From positions 3,178-13,803 of the forward strand of contig JAPPJA010000163.1 in NCBI GenBank assembly GCA_028874675.1: a stretch of DNA of 10,626 nt. Direction: 5' to 3'. Source of the stretch: Chloroflexota bacterium. GTDB lineage: Bacteria; Chloroflexota; Dehalococcoidia; Lucifugimonadales; UBA3495. Shown in pieces: positions 7,036-10,626 of this stretch. A program made the translations under genes and the position numbers. Below the pieces are notes generated by a model. The model worked only from the letters and a program-made list of their open reading frames with translations, searched no databases and was not told where the DNA came from. Position 1 is the stretch's first letter; every line of letters begins with the position of its first letter.

Positions 7036-7039
7036 CAGC
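7036..7039. repeat. Right target-site duplication CAGC of the IS element
   Basis: Partner of the CAGC at 4424-4427. Removing 4428-7039 would restore the uninterrupted convergent gap between the ANK and TPR genes. Confidence 0.7.
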
Positions 7040-7079
7040 ACCGTTGTCTCACCCAAAGCGCGGTCGCATCGCGGTCAGG

Positions 7080-8717
7080 TCAGTCCTGCCCGGCTTCCCG
7101 TCCAACCCCGCCGTGGTCGGGCATCTCCCAAGCGGGTGACACGTGATACAGGAAGAACGGGTTTCGGAAGGAATCGAGGGTCGCCTTGTCATATGTTTCC
7201 AGTGCGTGGAGGGCCATTGCCCTCTTGTTGCGGGCACAGGTGTAGTGCGGTTCCAGCTCGATGGCCCGGTCAAAGGCCCGTATGGCGTCTTTGAGTTGAC
7301 TTACGCCTGCCAGGGCCAGCCCTTTGTGATAGTGAAAGGCGGCCCGGCCGGGCCGGAGACCGGTCAGCCGGTCGTAGTCCTGGACCGCTTTCTCGTACTC
7401 GCCCATCTTGAAGTAGGCATAGGCCCGGCCGTCGATGGAGTCCACGTGGTCCGGGTCGAGTGTAATTGCCCTCCCGTAATCCTCCACCGCCTGCCGGTAC
7501 TCCCGCAGGCAGTGGAAGGCGTTGCCCCTCCGGTAGTAGGATTCGGCGTCATCGGGGGCCAGTTCCACGAGGCGGTCGAAGTCCTGAAAAGCCTCCTGAC
7601 GTTTGCCCTGCCGGAAGAAGGCGCGTGCTCTTCCATGGAGCGCGTCGCCGTCATCAGGTTCGACGCGCAGGATGGCTTCGAAGTCGGCGATGGCTTGGTC
7701 GTGCCTGGCCCGGCCCATGTAGGCCATTCCCCGTTCATAGAGAACCTCCAGGTTGTCCGGGTCCAGGTCGATCACCTTGGTATAGTCCGCTATCGCCATT
7801 TCGTACCGCTGTAGACCGGCATAGGCCAGTCCCCTGGCGGCGTAGATGTCGTGGTTCTGGGGGTCGAGGATGAGGGACCGTTGAAACTCTTCCAGGGCTT
7901 CTTCGGGCCGGTCCAGCTGGACCAGGGCGACTCCCCTGCCGAGGCGGGCACGGGCGTTGTCCGGGTCGAGGGAGAGGACCGCCTCGAAGTCGCGGAAGGC
8001 GCTGTCCCATTCCCTCTGCTGCAACCTGGCGACGCCCCTCTCGCACCGCGAGAGATTGTTGAGCGGTTCGAGCTGGACGGCGGCGTCGAAGTCACTGACG
8101 GCCTGTTCCAACAGTCCCAGCTCCAGGCGGATGCCGCCCCTGACGTGATAGGCGAGGGCCATGCCTGGGTCAAGGTTGATGGCGCTGCTGAGGTCCTCCA
8201 CCGCCCGGTCCTTCTCGTCCAGGCCGGAGTAGACACACCCCCGGTTGAAGTAGGGCCGGGCGGTCCATGGCTCCAGGTCGATGGCTTGGTCAAAGTAGTC
8301 TATGGCCGTGACCGGGTCGCCCAACTCGGCGGCGCAGACCCCCCGGTTCCAATGGGACACGGGCTCGTCCGGGTTCAGGCAGATGGCGATGTCATAGTCC
8401 TCCGCCGCCTGGTGGTAATCTCCCACCTGGGCTCGGGCGTGGGCCCGGAAGCTGTGAGCCTCGGCGTTGCCTGGTTCCAGCTCGATCACCCGGCCGAAGT
8501 CCTCCTCTGCCCGGCGGTCGTCTCCCAGCACCTGGTAGAGCATTCCCCGGATGGTGAGGGCGGTGGCGTTCCCCGGATCGGATTCAATGTCCGCGTCCAG
8601 CCGTCTCATCGCCCTCCGTCGCTCCTGGTGGGTAAGGGCTTCGAGCATTTGACGTGCCGGGTCTTCGTCCCCTTTCCCTTCATGTCTTGCCTTCCGGCGC
8701 ATATTTTTTCTTGTCAT
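7080..8717 (-). CDS. Tetratricopeptide-repeat protein, 545 residues, about 14 TPRs
   Basis: A soluble all-helical scaffold made almost wholly of TPRs. A basic N-terminus (MTRKNMRRKARHEGKG) and a linker lead at about residue 50 into 13 complete 34-residue repeats and a partial fourteenth from about 494. The pattern is A-x-x-x-RG-x-x-x-x-x-G-x-x-x-x-A-x-x-D-(F/Y)-x-x-(A/V)-I-x-L-(D/E)-P. The last 30 residues (FRNPFFLYHVSPAWEMPDHG onward) are not TPR. There is no signal peptide, membrane segment or enzyme domain. The ATG at 8717 is supported by GGAGGAG five bases upstream. A candidate extended -10 promoter lies at 8801-8809. It converges on the ANK gene across the IS, whose right end is 45 bases past the stop. 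The repeats resemble those of the gene at 9688, so the two are probably paralogues. The partner is unknown; repeat proteins of this kind are used for protein assembly, regulation and in some cases defence. Confidence 0.9.
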   Translation of the reverse strand: MTRKNMRRKARHEGKGDEDPARQMLEALTHQERRRAMRRLDADIESDPGNATALTIRGMLYQVLGDDRRAEEDFGRVIELEPGNAEAHSFRAHARAQVGDYHQAAEDYDIAICLNPDEPVSHWNRGVCAAELGDPVTAIDYFDQAIDLEPWTARPYFNRGCVYSGLDEKDRAVEDLSSAINLDPGMALAYHVRGGIRLELGLLEQAVSDFDAAVQLEPLNNLSRCERGVARLQQREWDSAFRDFEAVLSLDPDNARARLGRGVALVQLDRPEEALEEFQRSLILDPQNHDIYAARGLAYAGLQRYEMAIADYTKVIDLDPDNLEVLYERGMAYMGRARHDQAIADFEAILRVEPDDGDALHGRARAFFRQGKRQEAFQDFDRLVELAPDDAESYYRRGNAFHCLREYRQAVEDYGRAITLDPDHVDSIDGRAYAYFKMGEYEKAVQDYDRLTGLRPGRAAFHYHKGLALAGVSQLKDAIRAFDRAIELEPHYTCARNKRAMALHALETYDKATLDSFRNPFFLYHVSPAWEMPDHGGVGREAGQD

Positions 8718-8800
8718 GTTTCTCCTCCCATGTTGTATCGTTGCTATGATGACTGGTGAGGACCGGTGTCAGTCTGCCATTTTCCATTGATGACCTATGT

Positions 8801-8832
8801 ATAATAGCACATAAGTTCGTATATTGAGTCAA
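8801..8832 (-). promoter_or_regulatory. Candidate promoter of the 545-residue TPR gene
   Basis: On the minus strand TTGACT (8832-8827) precedes TGC-TATTAT (8809-8801), an extended -10 with 5 of 6 matches. The spacer of 20 bases is too long for both hexamers to be optimal, so the extended -10 probably carries the activity. Transcription would start near 8794 and leave a leader of about 75 bases. The region is markedly AT-rich compared with its surroundings. Confidence 0.5.
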
Positions 8833-8848
8833 GCCTGTTTTGACAGGC
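8833..8848. promoter_or_regulatory. Inverted repeat abutting the -35 box, possible operator
   Basis: GCCTGT (8833-8838) and ACAGGC (8843-8848) form a perfect 6-bp palindrome around TTTG, directly next to the TTGACT box. The position upstream of -35 suits an activator or repressor site. It could equally be a chance short hairpin. Confidence 0.35.
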
Positions 8849-8883
8849 CGCCAGCTACTCTGAAGCTGCGGCTTGTATATCAC

Positions 8884-8925
8884 AAAGCCCCCCGGTTTTC
8901 CCGGTAGGGAAAACGGGGGGGCTTT
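8884..8925. terminator. Strong bidirectional terminator-like hairpin
   Basis: AAAGCCCCCCGGTTTTCCC (8884-8902) pairs with GGGAAAACGGGGGGGCTTT (8907-8925) around the tetraloop GGTA, with one mismatch in 19 pairs. CTTT follows the GC stem on each strand (plus CTTTCT, minus CTTTGTGATAT), the form of a bidirectional rho-independent terminator with short T-tracts. No intact gene ends next to it on either strand: the TPR gene starts at 8717 going away, and the nearest minus-strand gene end is 9688. It may be left from a lost gene or insulate the TPR promoter from readthrough. Confidence 0.7.
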
Positions 8926-9215
8926 CTCCCAACTCGTCTACCGGACGCGGCATTACGCTTTGACGGGTGGATTGCCGACCTCTTGTGTTAGCTCCACGGC
9001 GAGTACAGGGCTTTGCGGCTGATTGAGCGGAAGCCGGGATTCGCTTGATTGTTATACGCCTCGGAACTGCGGAGCTATCTCTGTCACCGGATGAAGCCAA
9101 TTTACACCAAGGCCAAGAGGGTGGCCGTAAGGAGCAATTCGACCGGAATACCGGCTCAACGTAAACGGATCAACAGGCAAGCAAGTAGAGGGTAGGTGGG
9201 AAATGGGAACTGTAG

Positions 9216-9467
9216 AGAGAGGAGGGTTCCTGCCCGGATTCCTGCCCCGAGGACTTCGGCGAGCGGCTGAATCGGCTGATCGAGCTTGCCGGGTTGTCTC
9301 GGGAGGAGTTCGCCGGACGCCTGGGGGTAGAGTCCGCCCGCGTGACGGATTGGCTCAATGGCGCCGTCCCTACCGGCGGGGAGGTCTGGCATATCATACG
9401 TCTGGCGCGGTCGGTCCCCGGCGGCATTGCCGTGATGCTGCCCGAGGCGGCCGGGGCTGCCGAATAG
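9216..9467 (+). pseudogene. XRE-like helix-turn-helix protein fragment without a start codon
   Basis: Read from 9216, 83 codons open to the TAG at 9465-9467 encode a compact HTH domain: FGERLNRLIELAGLSREEFA at residues 14-33, then GRLGVESARVTDWLNGA and EVWHIIRLARSVPGGIAVML. The pattern fits a Cro/CI-like fold, with L-S-x-x-E-F-A-x-x-L-G-V as the first two helices and ARVTDWLNG as the recognition helix. A TAG at 9213 closes the frame upstream, and no ATG, GTG or TTG lies between it and the domain. An ATG at 9203 with AGGTGGG just before it is in another frame; removing one base between 9216 and 9248 would join it to the HTH frame and give a protein of about 87 residues. The simplest reading is a small HTH gene broken by a one-base insertion, or a sequencing error. 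An unusual start codon is possible. It converges on the TPR array at 9688. Confidence 0.6.
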
Positions 9468-9584
9468 CGTTGTGGTACGGCGCTGTCTCCATTTCCGGTC
9501 CTTTGTTCATCGACGGTTGGGGCGGCCGGAAGTCCGCTTCGGACACGGCGGTTTCGTCTACCGACGAGGATCGGAGAAACCTGA

Positions 9585-9614
9585 CCCCGGACCGGCCCGC
9601 CGGACCGGTCGGGG
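9585..9614. terminator. GC-rich hairpin between the HTH fragment and the second TPR array
   Basis: CCCC-G-GACCGG (9585-9595, one bulged G) pairs with CCGGTCGGGG (9605-9614) around a 9-base loop. It lies about 75 bases after the stop of the minus-strand TPR gene and could end its transcript, but only a short TTTCTCC-like tract follows on that strand. Confidence 0.35.
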
Positions 9615-9687
9615 GCACAGTCGCCACATAAGGAGTGTAGGGCCCAAGCCGCTTCTCCTTCTGTTAGCGGCAGACCCGGGGCCGGCA

Positions 9688-10527
9688 CTACACGACGCCC
9701 TTGCCCTTGGCCAGTTGGGATGCTGTTTCCAACCCGCATTCGGCATACGGGTGGTGAAGGTCCAGCCTGATGGCCTGTTCCAGGTCCTCAATAGCTGTGG
9801 GATAGTCCCCTAGCTCCATATGGGCCATCCCCTTGGCGTAGTAGCCTTCGGCTTCCTCCGGGTCAAGCTGAATGGCCAGGTTGAAATAGTCGATGGCTGC
9901 TTCGTATTGCTCCAGGCAGGCCAGCGCCCTCCCCCGGTACAGGTGAGCGTCGGGATTGTCCGGTTCGAGGCCGATCAACCGGTCGAAATCCCGGATCGCC
10001 TTCTCCGGTTCGTCCTCGTTGAGGTAGGTCGCCCCCCGGTTCAGCAGGGAGTAGGAATGTTCGGGGTCCAGGTTGATGGACCTGGTGAAGTCCTTCAATG
10101 CCTGACGGGGATCGCCCAGGTTGACGCCGGCGCAGGCTCTCCCGAAATAGACATCGGAGTTGAGCGGGAATATCTTGGCGAGCCTGTTGAAATCCGAAAG
10201 GGCCTCTTCATACCGACATTGATTGAGCACGGCGAACCCCCTGCCCATGAGAGCGGGGCCGTGGTCGGGTTCGATTGCCAGGGCGGCGTCAAAGTCGTCG
10301 CTGGCCTTCTCCCAAGCCTCCAGATTCCCGTGAGTCATCCCCCGGTGGTAGAGGAACTGGGCGGAGCTCGGGTCAAGCTTGATGGCCCTGGTGAATTCCT
10401 GGATTGCCATCTCGTACCGCTCCTGGCCGTCGTAGGCCAGGCCCTTGCCGGCGATGGCGTCGGGATTGTCGGGATCCAGGTGGAGGGACCGCTCATAGTC
10501 CCCGATGGCCTGGTCGTAACGGCCCAT
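9688..10527 (-). CDS. TPR-repeat protein, probably 5'-truncated (about 7-8 TPRs)
   Basis: From the first ATG (10527) the frame encodes 279 residues of continuous 34-residue TPRs, such as RYEMAIQEFTRAIKLDP, DPRQALKDFTRSINLDPEHS and QYEAAIDYFNLAIQLDP, and ends with AECGLETASQLAKGKGVV. The ATG lies in the middle of a repeat. Upstream the same frame continues with 17 more codons of canonical TPR (DPDNAGALCDRGLALGT) and then meets a TAG at 10581-10579, exactly where the preceding repeat's helix B (consensus A-I-x-L) should be. There is no ribosome binding site at 10527 and no ATG, GTG or TTG in those 17 codons. A native start is therefore missing: the 5' part was lost by rearrangement or lies beyond a breakpoint. 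RYEMAI also occurs in the 545-residue paralogue, which points to a duplication. No other domain is visible. Confidence 0.75.
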   Translation of the reverse strand: MGRYDQAIGDYERSLHLDPDNPDAIAGKGLAYDGQERYEMAIQEFTRAIKLDPSSAQFLYHRGMTHGNLEAWEKASDDFDAALAIEPDHGPALMGRGFAVLNQCRYEEALSDFNRLAKIFPLNSDVYFGRACAGVNLGDPRQALKDFTRSINLDPEHSYSLLNRGATYLNEDEPEKAIRDFDRLIGLEPDNPDAHLYRGRALACLEQYEAAIDYFNLAIQLDPEEAEGYYAKGMAHMELGDYPTAIEDLEQAIRLDLHHPYAECGLETASQLAKGKGVV

Positions 10528-10578
10528 GGTGCCCAGCGCCAGCCCCCGGTCGCAGAGGGCGCCGGCGTTGTCCGGGTC

Positions 10579-10626
10579 CTATGCCGACACCGCAGAACTG
10601 GCGGAACTGTCAGCGGTTACCGCCTC
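10579..10626. other. Sequence beyond the TPR breakpoint
   Basis: TPR homology stops at about 10579: other repeats read TCCGGGTCCAGGTCGAT at this point on the plus strand, whereas here TCCGGGTCC is followed by TATGCCGAC. The last 48 bases show no TPR motif in any minus frame. A plus frame from 10580 reads YADTAELAELSAVTA and could be the edge of another gene, but it is too short to judge. Confidence 0.45.

Larger units (their letters stand above)
8718..9215. other. Intergenic region upstream of the TPR gene
   Basis: About 500 bases. The first 170 hold the candidate promoter, the palindrome and the terminator hairpin. From 8926 to 9200 I find no gene with a ribosome binding site, no tRNA-like cloverleaf and no repeat. 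A minus-strand frame of 81 codons (8855-9100) runs through the terminator hairpin and is not credible. Confidence 0.55.

Noticed and set aside
7851..8759. A 302-codon plus-strand frame over the TPR gene.
   Set aside because: It mirrors the 34-residue periodicity of the TPR array on the other strand and has no domain of its own.
8612..8883. A minus-strand leader peptide (MENGRLTPVLTS...) overlapping the start of the TPR gene.
   Set aside because: Its ATG has no ribosome binding site, and it ends inside the TPR gene in another frame; overlap with the well-supported ATG at 8717 looks accidental.
8855..9100. An 81-codon minus-strand frame.
   Set aside because: Part of it is the terminator hairpin itself and the rest has low-quality composition without motifs.
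9203..9631. A 142-codon plus-strand frame beginning at the ATG at 9203.
   Set aside because: Its translation past 9250 is Arg/Gly-rich without motifs, while the neighbouring frame encodes a clear HTH; only its first codons may belong to the HTH gene before a frameshift.
8718..9690. Possible tRNA gene or integrase attachment site in the gap between the TPR genes.
   Set aside because: I found no T-loop GTTCGAATC-type sequence with matching acceptor stem and no integrase nearby.
7080..10578. Regular direct repeats of about 102 bases that could look like a CRISPR or satellite array.
   Set aside because: The period equals 34 codons and the translation is canonical TPR; units diverge as protein repeats do, without identical repeats and unique spacers.

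Overview
The window is GC-rich bacterial DNA of accessory character. It holds the start of a type I restriction-modification operon, a large ankyrin-repeat protein, a complete IS21-family insertion sequence, and two tetratricopeptide-repeat (TPR) proteins with a helix-turn-helix fragment between them. No rRNA, tRNA, ribosomal protein or other marker gene is present, so the host cannot be named from sequence. High GC, long soluble ANK and TPR proteins, a very short XRE-like domain protein and an IS21 element resemble what I know of free-living or sponge-associated Chloroflexota (Dehalococcoidia-like) genomes; this is a weak inference.

Layout. (1) 1-1380, minus strand: an XRE-type regulator (1027-1380) overlaps by four bases (GTGA) the start of hsdM, the N6-adenine methyltransferase subunit of a type I system. 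hsdM leaves the window at base 1 after 343 codons. (2) 1381-1771: a divergent, AT-richer control region with GTTCGA/TCGAAC inverted and direct repeats and a 16-bp tandem repeat against the next gene. (3) 1772-4063, plus strand: a 763-residue ankyrin-repeat protein with an unrecognised N-terminal region of about 190 residues. (4) 4064-4427: non-coding, with two hairpins. (5) 4428-7035: a complete IS21-family element with istA and istB on the minus strand, TG...CA ends, repeated transposase-site-like motifs at both ends (two left, three right) and a CAGC target duplication. It lies in the convergent gap between the ANK and TPR genes and breaks neither. (6) 7080-8717, minus: a 545-residue protein of almost nothing but TPRs, with a good ribosome binding site and a candidate promoter. 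(7) 8718-9687: mostly non-coding, with a strong terminator-like hairpin and a plus-strand HTH fragment that has no usable start codon. (8) 9688-10578, minus: a second TPR array whose reading frame begins abruptly at a stop codon in mid-repeat, so its 5' part is missing or rearranged.

How the parts relate. The XRE protein probably controls the hsd operon through translational coupling and perhaps by binding the palindromic region upstream. The ANK and TPR proteins are predicted soluble protein-interaction scaffolds without visible enzymatic domains. Their neighbourhood (restriction-modification, HTH regulators, an IS element, a broken paralogue) is typical of a defence or variable island, but no shared pathway can be demonstrated from this sequence alone.
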